Assembly: GCA_001579985.1 (NCBI GenBank)
Contig: LRSR01008133.1
Span: forward strand, 1-32,795
DNA: 32,795 nucleotides
Direction: 5' to 3'
Origin: Hypsibius dujardini
Taxonomy: Eukaryota; Tardigrada; Eutardigrada; Parachela; Hypsibiidae
Shown: positions 20,224 through 30,400 of the stretch, piece by piece
Position numbering within the stretch: position 1 is the first letter of the stretch
Layout of the letters: every line of letters starts with the position of its first letter
The notes under the pieces: model-generated
What the model was told of the DNA's origin: nothing
Databases searched by the model: none
Seen by the model: the letters and a program-made list of their open reading frames with translations, nothing else
Program-made: the position numbers and the translations under genes

Positions 20224-23200
20224 TCACAGTTTGAGCGGCTGAAATTTGACTAGTTGTAAAAACTCCCCAGACGAGCTTCTAGACTGGCTCCACGCTGTCC
20301 CGACCTTCCCACCCCAAAGGCGAGCCGTTTCCGCGTAGTCCGGCTTCTGCAGTCCTTCTCCGCCCATTCCAGACACGGCTTGAATCGCTGACTTGATCTC
20401 CTCCACAGACACGCCCTTCTCCGGCTTGACATCTGTTTTGGGGACCATCACACCGACGCCCAGTTTGAGAATGAGTTGAGCGTTCAACAGCTGGTCCACA
20501 AACATTGGCCAGGCGACAATCGGTTTCCCGCTGGCTAGACCTTCTAGCGTGCTGTTCCATCCGCAGTGGCTGAGAAAGACCCCGACGGATGCGTGGCTCA
20601 AAATCAGCTTTTGGGGCGCCCAAGGAAGAATGAAAAATTTGCAGTTGCTGTCGGTTGTGATTTCGGCGGGCAGGAAGGCAAGGTTCTTCCGGAGCGACCA
20701 GATGATGGGACGATTCAGCGCCGCCAACGCCAGTCCGATTGTTTTCACCTGTAAAATGAACTAAAGATGCTCACAATCCGAGCAACCTACATTTACTTAG
20801 ACAACAACGGAGATTTTCCCTTCTGATTTTTGTGAGTTTTTTTCCACAAATACCTTTTATATATCATGATTTCACATTAGGGTCTCGGGCTGAAAGTCAC
20901 GTCTGTGGTTTCAGAAAAAAAAATGCTTCCCGAACCACTTTGTCTTATGGTCCCGGGCTTGATTGATCAATTCATTAGAAGGTTTCAAATCTCAAACAAA
21001 TTTGCGTTCTGGAAACTATTGGCTGGGATGAAAAAAACGTTGAAACTTGCTGATGAATCAATCAATCAAGCTCGAGCCCTTAACGCAAACTGGCGCTGGA
21101 GGTCTTTTCCTTCCTTAGTTTTTTATTATGAAATTAACTTATTTACTAATTAAAATTAGCAAATGCAATGCCGACAATAGTTTTCGCTAAATTTCAAAGT
21201 TTAGTAATATTACCAAATAAAATTGGATAATAAATTGGACTATAATTTTTTAGCATGTTATCAATCATTGTATCGTTAGAACAATTATAAAACAGCAATC
21301 TTCTCCTCATTATTGCCCAGGTTCCTTAAAGTGATACGTACGTTTAAGAAGGAAATCGTTAAATATAACAAAAAATATATCAAATTAGAAATGTAAATGA
21401 TTTGACTCACGATTTGGAATAAGAATAAATATGGTTCATTATTAATATAGTACATTATTAACAAAATAAACAAATATCATACGCAACTTCTTTTTTACAC
21501 ATTTACTCCTGTTAGGCAATACACAGAACCAAAGTTAGTGTACAACCAAAGTCAAGGCTTCAAGTACCTGATCCGGAGTTGGCGCGGCGATGGACCCAAA
21601 TGAAACGTAAATGACCGTTCCATTCGCCTTTTCGTCCAGCCATTTCAGCACCTCCGTTTGCACCGCTGCTCGCGTCGCGTTCTTCTTGACCACTACGTCC
21701 GCCACCTCCTCAGGAAACAATGGACCCACACAAAACACGCTCATTTCTGACATCTCCGGCATCTTCATCACCTCCTGTACGTAAAAGTATCAAACTTAAA
21801 CCTAAATGTCAATAAAATGTTTATTTATTTTGGTGGATATTCTTCTCCGTATTTTATTAAATACTAAGCAACAAACAAATAATAATAATATTAGTAATAA
21901 CAGTAATGATAGTAATGATAATAGTAATACTAATAATAGTAAAAATAGTAACAGTAATAATTGTTATAATAGTAATAACAATTAAATAATAACTTTCGGT
22001 AAAGTAATATTATTTGGGATTTTATTTAAACCCATACCTCAATATTAAATCAGAACTAAACCGAACAATTAAATACTATTTCTCTTTAGTTAATATTATT
22101 ATGCATTTAAATTAGAGTTAATATTCAAGCGGTTCTTCTGATTGGCGCTTAATTGCATTAATTATGTAGCGTTAATTTCGCTTTCTATCGTATTAAAAAT
22201 TTAATTTTATAACTCGAACTAGAAAAATAGCGCCATTCTAGAAGTTTTAAGCGCCGAGCTACGGCAGAATAAAAATATTGTTTATTGAACTTCACTCTAA
22301 AAATAAATTAACCCTCTGAGTGCCGGTCAGCTTACACTGGCTTAATTCTTCCTTCAAACTCCATTTGCTCATCGAGCATTTGCACTTTTTTGATACGGTT
22401 TTTTGCTTTGATCCTCTAACAAAACCGTAAAATATAAAGTAAAAAAAACTTTTGAAAAAAACTTTCGGAAGTGGTGAGAACTCATTAAGCCAAACTTGGC
22501 TTAAACTTAAATGGCATGTATACTAACTTGCGGTGCGTGCTGAAAAAAAAATTCCGGGCTTCGAAATTAAAAAGGGTCTTAGCCAACGACCATACCAATG
22601 GAATCCAGTTGAAAATGAAATAAACAAGCAATCGAGAGCGGAATGAAAAAATTGAACTCACTAGGAAGATGTTTTGATTCCCTATTGGCAAAATGTCAGC
22701 TGTTGTCAGGTTGTTGTGTGGAGGCGCAACAGCGCCGTCTGACGGTACGGCACTAACCGAGCAGGGAAAGTGCCAAATGAACCCTCCTCATGTTAACCAT
22801 ACAAGTTAGGTACTTTCCCTATTTAAGCCAACTTTGGCTGACCCAGCACTACCCGTATACCTAAAACACCCGGCAACCAGAGGGTTAAAAGAATAATACT
22901 ACAACTACAATCTAATTAATTACAAAAAAATGTCCTACAAAAAATAGTTTCGTTGAAATTCTCGTCGCCAAACCTTCAAGGCGTCCATTTCCAGTTCGCG
23001 ACAAGAATTGATGATGATCCCACTAGCCAGGTGGAGTTTCTTCCGCAGTGGCAGCCACATGTTTTTTATCATCTGGGAGATAGGCCTCGGAGGCTGGTCG
23101 GGTTCGGGCAACCGCCAGAAGGGGTCAGCCTCTTCCGCGGGGACGGTGGGATGGTCATCGCGGATAGACAGGATGTTTTGGAGGAGGACAGCGTTCTCCG

Positions 23201-24094
23201 GGTTGAACAGGTAAAATGGTACGCCACGGTCGTGACAAATAGCGGCCTGGGAGCCGGCAAAATTCACCGCAATGACCACATCGACCGACCCGTTATGGAG
23301 AGCTGCAAAATAGTTTGTTTTAGCTGTATGTCTGTGTGTGTGCATGTCTGTCTGTCTGTCTGCCTATCTCTCTGTCTCTATGTGTGTATGTCTCTGTGTC
23401 TGTCTGTGCGTCTGTCTGACTAACTAATCCAGTCTGTTTTAGCTGCATGTCTGTGTGTATGCCTTTATGTCTGTCTGTTTCTCTGACTGTCTGGTTGTCT
23501 GTCTGTCTATCTGTCTATCTGACTGTCTCTCCGTTCCTCTGTGCTTTTGTCTTTTGCTGTTTCTATATTTGCTTGTGTATCTGTTTTCCTGCCTGCCTGC
23601 TGGTCTTTTCGTTTCCGTTTTTTGTATCTATCGGTACAACTGAACGGTCGATTGATCAGTCAATCCCCTCTTCTGCTTACTTGCCTACAGTACCTGCCTG
23701 TAATGCGCTATGCCTGTCTTCTTAAACACTTACAAATAGTATCGCTTCCTTCCAAGGAACCCGTCACTCCATCAACGTTGTCTGAGATTGGCATTTCGTT
23801 GAAAAGCCGGACGAATGAGGTGAATACTATATCGAAGAATGCTTCAACACCCGCGTGATCATGTTCCGCCATGAGGCTGTCCAAGTCACTGTCAAGACCG
23901 TCTGGGATGGAGTGAATGGCCAAAGCGTCATTCTCATCGAGCATATCGCGATCCTTCATCTGGATCACTTTGCTGGCTGACACGGCAAAGGTGACGCGGT
24001 GGAAGCGTGTGATTTTCTTAGCCAGCTCCAGCATGGGAACGATGTGACCGAACGCCGGGATGGCCACCACCAGAACATGAACATTTGTGTGCAT
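20224..24094 (-). CDS. Soluble family-1 UDP-glycosyltransferase, PSPG type
   Basis: Transfers a sugar from a UDP-sugar to small lipophilic acceptors, typically in detoxification; acceptor unknown. Exons are 24094-23734, 23302-22974, 21774-21568 and 20748-20224; junctions are phase 1, 0 and 0, giving 473 residues, normal for the family. His17 in AFGHIVP fits the catalytic base. A complete 44-residue PSPG box runs from W342 (WAPQ) to Q385, with HCGWNSTLE at 360-368. Its 22nd residue is Trp and it ends Asp-Gln, both associated in plant enzymes with UDP-glucose. Residues 1-16 are a buried beta strand, not a signal peptide, and there is no C-terminal membrane segment, so the enzyme should be cytosolic, unlike ordinary animal UGTs of the ER. 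The usual catalytic Asp partner appears to be Val133 (VVIAVNF). The exon-2 donor GTTTGG is weak. Intron 2 carries a piggyBac-type MITE. Confidence 0.88.
20920..21110. mobile_element. MITE-like element in UGT intron 3
   Basis: Inverted ends related to TCCCGGGCTTGATTGAT on the left and GATTGATTCATCAGCAAG on the complement of the right. The same ends occur at 29711-30175. Non-coding. Confidence 0.55.
21880..21985. repeat. Degenerate AAT/AGT repeat in UGT intron 2
   Basis: Interrupted trinucleotide tract (AATAAT, TAGTAA units). Confidence 0.75.
22308..22888. mobile_element. piggyBac-type MITE, TTAA target, in UGT intron 2
   Basis: TTAA direct duplications at 22308-22311 and 22885-22888 flank a 573-bp element whose ends are inverted copies, CCCTCTGAGTGCCGG and CCCTCTGGTTGCCGG. 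A subterminal inverted pair follows (GTCAGC, six bases, TGGCTTAA). TTAA plus a CCC start is the piggyBac signature. No transposase remains; a 68-codon open frame inside has no family resemblance. Confidence 0.85.
23331..23530. repeat. TGTCTG-type microsatellite in UGT intron 1
   Basis: Two blocks of TGTC/TCTG repeats on the plus strand, so antisense to the UGT, located toward the acceptor end of the 431-base intron. Unlike the other genes here, the pyrimidine strand is not the sense strand. Confidence 0.88.
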
Positions 24095-24132
24095 TCTTTT
24101 GGAGAACTGTCAGATGCGATTTCCTTCGATGC

Positions 24133-24140
24133 TTTAAATA
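24133..24140 (-). promoter_or_regulatory. TATA-like box, UGT gene
   Basis: The minus strand reads TATTTAAAGC about 40 bases upstream of ATG 24094, implying a very short 5' UTR. Confidence 0.4.
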
Positions 24141-24144
24141 GCCT

Positions 24145-24846
24145 TTCGAAATGGGAGTTACACCAAGAGCGAGAAATGGTCAGAAAAAGGTGGGCATTGT
24201 TCGATGTGCTTTCTTCCTCCTGTCCATGCTTTGAAGTTTCGATGAAATTGTGAATCGTCAGAATGAGGGCGTTGTCAATCGGACAGTGTCCACACTCTCT
24301 TGCCGACCGAAATTCTGCAAATCATGGCTGCTATTGAATTTGTGTTGACCGATCAATGACTTGCAGGGTGGTTATCAAGAAACCACAGCCACATTATCGT
24401 GACGATACATTTCTATGTCTACGTTTGTGCTTGTGTCTGTGTTGTGAGTTTTTGTCTGTGTTTATGTCTATATCTTTATATGTGTATGTGTCTGTATCCG
24501 TGACTGTATCTGTGTATATGTCCATGTCTATGTCTCCATCTTTGTACGTGTGTACGTCTCCATCTGTCCTATATGTAAAATTTAATATAAAATCGGTCAG
24601 CGCCCTGATAGAAAAAACAGAATACATCGAGAATAGACCTATAATTGCTATACAATCTTCCTGTCACCTACAATACCTGTCATATTATCACGAATATAAC
24701 TGTCAAAATATTATATACAGTGTTTTGGCAGATTAGCAGTATAGATATAGAAAATTGAATTTTAAAATAGAGAAAATAAAGTAGAAATTTTTGAAAAAGA
24801 ATTTAAAAAATATAACTTTTTCAAAAACTTGAAGTACGAACAAGTG
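24145..24846. other. Spacer with TGTC-rich tract
   Basis: Region upstream of the UGT. A degenerate TGTGTCTG-rich tract occupies about 24408-24560. No gene recognised. Confidence 0.45.
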
Positions 24847-25350
24847 CTCTTTGTGTGCTGCGTGACAACGCACAAGCACACAAGATATTTATGAACAGGG
24901 TGCTGCAGCTTATAAGATGACCAAACAATGTAACTGTTCGTGTGCCTGTGAAATAAATTAACCGTTCGTATGTGTAAGGGGAAATAAACGGAGACAATAG
25001 CAGCAAGTGTAATCGTTCACTTATTAGCTAATTTTATTTGATATCGTTCGATATATATTTCATGATTGAAAATATCGCCTTGGGTCGGTCTGGATTTTGC
25101 CTTTACCGGCGACTAACATAAACAATACATTTGGATTTCGATGACTATCACCTCACCGTGTCTTTATACTGCTCTTCATGGTCGACGGACACCGAACGTG
25201 TCATGCCACATAATCCTCATTAGCTGACAAAGAAAAGGGTCGACAGTTCCTTATGTGTGTCTACATGATGTCTGTCTTTTTTTGTCTTTATATGTAAATT
25301 ATGCGTAACATTGCTTCTTCGAGATATATAAATCGCAGCTTTCTCCGACG
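24847..25350 (+). repeat. Duplicated CBM14 upstream region without its gene (copy 2)
   Basis: About 504 bp matching the region upstream of the CBM14 gene at 15530, including TATATAAA at 25325-25332. Similarity stops just past the predicted transcription start and no CBM14 exon follows. The next ATG (25364) opens only nine codons. The next plus-strand coding sequence is the lectin-like exon at 25888, which this promoter could in principle drive. Confidence 0.85.
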
Positions 25351-25429
25351 ATAGAAAGACAGACATGCAGACAGAAAATTCAACATTCAAGTGAAGGAAT
25401 AGTGTGTTCGGAGGCTCCATGCTGCACGG

Positions 25430-25732
25430 TCATGCGCACAATGCAATGTTATTACACTGATGGATGTGAGAAGTTGTTTGTCCTAATGCTGTTTGTATGC
25501 ATGATGTTTGTGAATGTTGTTTGTATGCAACTGAGCACATAAAATCCGATTGCGGTTTGGTGTAGCAGCGCCAGGTGACCTTCAGCTTCTTGGTGTAACT
25601 TGGGCAGGGATCCCCCAGTGTGAAGCTGTCAGCCACACCGATTGTGCATTTCAATCCACCCACGAGTCCGCAATAGACGAACAAAGACAGCAGACCGACC
25701 AACTGACCGACGAACAGACAGACAGTGTTCGT
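25430..25732 (-). CDS. SUEL (galactose/rhamnose-binding) lectin-like fragment, minus strand
   Basis: The frame from about 25732 to the stop at 25430 contains LKCTIGVADSFTLGDPCPSY followed by TKKLKVTWRCY. This fits the second half of an SUEL lectin domain (C-x-I...N/D...FGDPC...K-x-L-x-V-x-x-C), a secreted or extracellular carbohydrate-binding module. The 5' end is unresolved. The sequence before LKC (VGLLSLFVYCGLVGG) could be a signal peptide, but no ATG is in the right place, and further upstream is TCTG microsatellite. The first half of the domain is not seen on this strand. The C-terminus ends in Cys/Gln-rich sequence containing a short tandem repeat. It may be one exon of a split gene or a relic. 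Confidence 0.42.
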   Translation of the reverse strand, partial: TNTVCLFVGQLVGLLSLFVYCGLVGGLKCTIGVADSFTLGDPCPSYTKKLKVTWRCYTKPQSDFMCSVAYKQHSQTSCIQTALGQTTSHIHQCNNIALCA

Positions 25733-25860
25733 CTGTCTGTCTCTCTCTTGCCTATCTGCTTATCTGTCTACAAGTCTACTTATCTGCTTGTTTGTCTTTC
25801 GATCTGCCTTTCTGCATATGTATATTTCTATATGCCTCTCCGAATCCTTTTCCTTTTACT
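25733..25860. repeat. TCTG-type microsatellite upstream of lectin exon
   Basis: Interrupted TCTG/TGTC tract on the plus strand, directly before the predicted acceptor (TAG at 25885-25887) of the plus-strand lectin exon. Confidence 0.8.
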
Positions 25861-25887
25861 TGCCCTGAAACCAAAATACCGATGTAG

Positions 25888-26569
25888 GTCTGGCACATAC
25901 CAACACCACCTGCTTTTCCAATGACGCCAGCGGCCAGGGTGCGAGCGCTTTCGTCACAATGAGATGCGGTTCCCCGTACAAGATCTTGTGTCTGCAAACT
26001 GCAAACTACAAAATTCCCAACTGTCTGACCGTTGTGAGTGACGTGAGGAGGCAGGTACGAAATTACTGCTTCTCTCACAATTTGAGGGAAGGGCACTGGA
26101 ATGGGCCACTTGTTTTTCTCGTACCCTGGAATGGGCCACTCTGGAATCACAACTTCCACACAAGTTTTGGCTATCACTAAGGTTCTAAGCGACAGAGAAT
26201 AATCGATAATTCGGTGGAACGCGTATCAGATATGAAAAACAATTGTGGAAACATGTTTGAAAAAGAGAAATAAAAAGCCCCATTGGACGATTGGAGAAAG
26301 TCCACTGTAGAGGTCGCTGACAACGCAGTGACTTATCTGTTTTTGATTAATTTGCGACAGAGCGCCCCCTGCCGCCCCGTGGCCCATTCCAGAGTACGGA
26401 AAAGTCAAGTGACCCATTCCAGTGCCCTTACCTCATACTGTACAAATGCACAATCGGTATCGCCAACAACGCCCTACTTAGCGACCCCTGCCACGGTAAC
26501 ATCAAGGTTCTGGAAATCCGTTACCACTGCTATAAAAGCACGCCTCCACAAGGCAGTGGTTGTTCCTAA
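25888..26569 (+). pseudogene. SUEL lectin-like exon split by a MITE
   Basis: From the acceptor at 25887 the plus strand encodes VTMRCGSPYKILCLQTANYK, then CLTVVSDVRRQVRNYCFS, the first half of an SUEL lectin domain. At 26078-26440 a MITE interrupts it. After the MITE, 26441 onward encodes YKCTIGIANNALLSDPCHG, then KVLEIRYHC and a short tail to TAA at 26567-26569. Removing the element with one copy of its TA target joins the halves in frame (YCFS-YKCTIG), so it seems to have landed within one exon. If the MITE is not spliced out, translation stops inside it. A CAG/GTACGA donor (26054) and an acceptor-like CATTCCAG in the MITE end (26422) could remove most of it in phase. The 5' start of the gene was not found. 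Homology to SUEL is strong for the second half, moderate for the first. Confidence 0.55.
26078..26440. mobile_element. 363-bp MITE in lectin exon
   Basis: The terminal inverted repeats are about 62 bp and roughly 85% identical by eye, sharing AAGGGCACTGGAATGGG and CTGGAATGGGCCAC in that order. The outer ends are CAATTTGAGG and CAGTATGAGG. Flanks are CA (left) and TA (right), best read as a TA target with one transition. Non-coding; Tc1/mariner-type assignment is an inference. Confidence 0.65.
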
Positions 26570-27446
26570 ACAGTCATTACAAGATGTTACCGCTCGAGCG
26601 TACTCAGGCAATTACTAGTTTGACCAAGGGTTCGACGCAACGTTGTCCCGGTACCAGTGTTTCAAGAGCTCCTCAAGTTGCCTGACCATTTTTATGTATT
26701 TGGTTACTCTATTTTTTTGGTGGGAAAATAACTCCATAGGTAATGGAAATTTCAATAAGTATCATTTCTATTTGGTGCCTGTGAATTTTGCATCTTTGTT
26801 TTTGTCTATATCAATGTCTGCATGTGTCTGTATCCGTACTTTTGTCGGTGTCTACGTCTGTATTTGTATCTGTATATGTGTCTGCGTCAACATCTTTGTT
26901 TGTGTCTTTGTGTATGTTCATTTCTGTGTCTGTATGGCATCTATACATGCGACTGTCTGGTGTCTATGCCTTTGTTTGCGTTTGTGTCTGTGTCTATATT
27001 CGTGCTTGTGTATGTGTCTGTATATTTGTGTTTACGTCAGCATTTATGCTTGTGTCTCATCTGTATTTTTGTCTAAATCTATTTTCTCTTTTTTATGGTG
27101 TCTGTATCTGCGTGTTTTTCATGGGTCTGTATCCAAGCTTGTGTATGTGTCTGTATCTGTGTTTGTCTGTCTGTCTGTGCTTGTATATGTGTTTGTCTGT
27201 GTTTGAAAATGCCCGAACTCCACACAATTACAAGACAACTGTAGACACATTATTGAGCATTCATATATACCCCTGGGATACATGTAGGAAGGACACACTC
27301 GCTGGAGTCGCTGCATTCCAAGTGTTGCATTAAACAGTCGTTTCGGGAAAGTGTGAGTTCCGATTGAGATTAATTTTATAGTCTGTACAATGATTCAACA
27401 AACAAAGTCACCAAATCGGGCATCGCTGAAAAAGGTCTCTATTCTT
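26570..27446. other. TGTCTG-rich spacer
   Basis: A degenerate TGTCTG/TGTATCTG tract runs from about 26790 to 27210 on the plus strand. Its Cys/Val/Leu-rich open frames are repeat artefacts. The short frame after it (to 27333) has no recognisable family. Confidence 0.6.
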
Positions 27447-27452
27447 TTTATT
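27447..27452 (-). terminator. Polyadenylation signal, Methuselah-like receptor
   Basis: AATAAA on the minus strand 37 bases after the stop codon at 27489. Confidence 0.6.
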
Positions 27453-27488
27453 ATCCGCGTATAAGAAGGCTTCTATTATTTTATAAAT

Positions 27489-30400
27489 TCAGACTTCGTC
27501 TACTTCGGGGACTTCTCGTAGGGTCAGCATACTGAGGCTAGTGTTGTTGAAAGACAGCTCCGAGGGTGCGCCGTAGCTGTGGACTTCGCTGTGTCGACGG
27601 CTGCGTTTCTTCGTCGATGAGTAGACCGTGAACACCGCGCTGTTGCAGGTGAAAAGGAGCGCTACAAGCGTCCCCAAACTTGACAGCGCTAAAACGAAAT
27701 AAAAAATATTGTATCTATATGTCAAACAGTTGCAACAAAATTTCATGATTCTCATGTTTGTCTTTTTGCGTGCTGTTACAGATGGAGACCAGTTGACTTG
27801 TTAACCCGTTAATGCCGAATGTCGTCAAAAGACTATATGGCGATCTCCCAATTTTCACGCAAAATGGCTGAAGCGAATTTAACTTAACTGATCTTATAAG
27901 TTGGTATCTTGCTTTAAAATTAGAGATGATGGTTTGGTCATTTAATAGTTGACCAATGTTCGGCAGAAATTGCCACAGTTAACCAGTTTTCATTTTTTGA
28001 GTGAAAAAAGTCTCCGCAGGTTGTTATAAAATTATTATTGCCGAAAATACATTGTAATTTGATCTAGAAAGACTTTTTTACCAATTTTACGCGAATATGA
28101 AATTCCTCCATCAAGAAATGTTTTTCCATGTACCATTTTCTCGGCGTCTGGTTCAGAGTCCTTCCTTGCAAATCGGAATTAGGAGCCCTCATGGTAGGGC
28201 ATTCAAGTGGACAAACAGGCAAGATGAACTTTTATTTAAGATTGAACCTAAAATTCGGCCAAAAATCATTTCGCAACTTGTGGGGGTGTGGAGGGCGGGG
28301 CTAAAAGCCACCGCCCACCCTCTGGTTGGCCCACCATTAGGGTCCTGGGTCGGACTTGTAAGGACCCTAAACGAGCCCATGTCAAGAGATGAATTTACAG
28401 TCCATAAAATGAGAACAGCCAAAATTTTTTGCTCTGTTTTTTCTCACCTCCAACAAATCCGATCCATAAACTTGGCATCTCCGTCAAAGCCGATACAAAT
28501 CCCAGCAACCACGTACACAGATAAATCAAGATAATTTTCAGATAGAGATGCAGTAAAATCATTTCCGGCCGTTTGAATCTTTTCCTCACACCGCTTTTAT
28601 AGCTCAACAGCCGCGTCCGATGGACCACTGTCCAGCTCTGCCAAAACCAGTAGGAAGAGGCACTCAACAGCCAAATAAAGGGAAGGACCAATCCCACCAC
28701 GACTCCGTCTTTGCCCACCTGAAAATGAGGAATAACATGTTAATCTTCTAACAAATAACAAACCACAACATGCTAGTTTTTTACTTTTAAAAGAAATTGT
28801 TTAAAAGATAACCTTCATTAGCCAACGAACAAATTGTTAAATAGTTGTTGTTTAATTTTACTGTTTTGTACTCTTGCTGTCTTTCCTCTTTTAAAAATAC
28901 TTTTTTTTAAATTTCAAACAGTTAAATATTTTTTGGTTTATTCGTTGGCTTAATGTATTAATTTAGTTTCTTTTCATCCAGCATTGCAATTAATTCCCTT
29001 GGCCTGATAATTGCCTGATAATTTCAGCTCCCACTCAGCACTTCAATAAATTTAAAAAAAATGTCAAAGATAAGCTGGAAATTTTAATTTTTTTAATTAC
29101 ATTTTTTTAAAATATATCCGTATTTTAATTTAAATTATTTTTTCTTCTAATAGGCATAGTTATATTTGACCAACCATCCAGCAATGCAGCCGACGTGGAT
29201 CGACATAAGAAAAGCCAGGTCGATCGTCGGTCCGGTCATCGTTGGAGAAGTAGACCGCCGCACAGAGACCGACAATGACCGCGGGAACGCCCCATCCATA
29301 GAGAGAATACCCAATGACGTAGTTCCTTAGACTGCGACCGCTGTCTTGATGCATAGAGGGAGCCAGCCGGGTGTGGACGTCCTGGCTGATGTCGTAGACC
29401 CCGATGCTAATCCAAAAGAAGGCGCCCAACCACACAAAATGGAGAGACATGGCGAAGAAATGGCACAGCGCGTCCGATTCGGCCTGGTCCATGCCGATCA
29501 GTAGGAAGAGCTGGCCCATGAACACCGCCGTGAACAGATTCATCATCACGTAACTGTTTAAAAATAGACACACACACGCAAAACCGTCAGTTCTGGTATT
29601 AATTTATCATTAATTTATATCCTTTTGATATTGAATAACTAGCGAAATGTAAAACGAAAATCAAAAAACAAAATTCTGTTGTCTTATTTCACGGTTTCAG
29701 TAAAAGATAAGGAAACAAAATTCCCGCACCATTTTCTGTTATATCCCGGGGCTTCATAGATTCATTCATTAGCAACGTTTTCGAAGTTTCAATTTCTTTG
29801 ATCCCAACTACTGTGAAAACATCGTTTTTTTGAAATTTATTTAAGATCCACCCATTTTTTAATTAATTTTTAATTGATCGACATCAGCAGAATCTTATTT
29901 GAATGCCAGGGGGCGGAGCTATGGGTCATTTCTGCAGTGACACTTGGAAGCCTAGATTGAAACTAGTCCATAGCTCCGCCACATGTCTAGAAACTAGTCT
30001 ACTAATGTCAATCAATCTGAAATCGAATTTTAAGTAGATTAATGTTAAATATTTTTCAAAAAACAATGTTTTTACAGTGATTGGGATCAAAGAAATTAAA
30101 ACTTCGAAAACATTGCTGATGAATCGATCAAGCCCCGGGCTATAACATTAAGTGGTGCGGAAATGTTTTTATTCCTTATTTTTTTCTGAAGCCACGTATG
30201 TGATTTGGAGTCTGAAACCCCAATGTAAAATGATGATATATGTAAAAGTATTTGTGAAAAAAAGCCTACAAAGATCGGAAGGGTAAATCACCGTTCTTGT
30301 CCAAGTCAGCAAAATTAAATTGTGACGTAGTCTGGTAGTGGAATAAAATAAAAACTTGAAAGGACATTCTAACAATTGCCGTGCTGCTAAGATAGCAAAA

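Noticed and set aside
22485-22691. 68-codon open frame inside the piggyBac-type MITE
   Set aside because: Low-complexity, no transposase motif, and entirely inside the non-autonomous element.
25776-26177. 133-codon minus-strand open frame with WPIP repeats
   Set aside because: It is antisense to the plus-strand lectin exon, and its WPIP motifs come from the MITE terminal repeats.
27801-27820. TTAACCCGTTAATGCCG, similar to the piggyBac-type MITE end
   Set aside because: No matching inverted end with TTAA was found within about 1 kb; at best a decayed end.
28097-28534. 145-codon plus-strand open frame
   Set aside because: Antisense to a receptor intron and exon, no recognisable family, and covers hairpin repeats.
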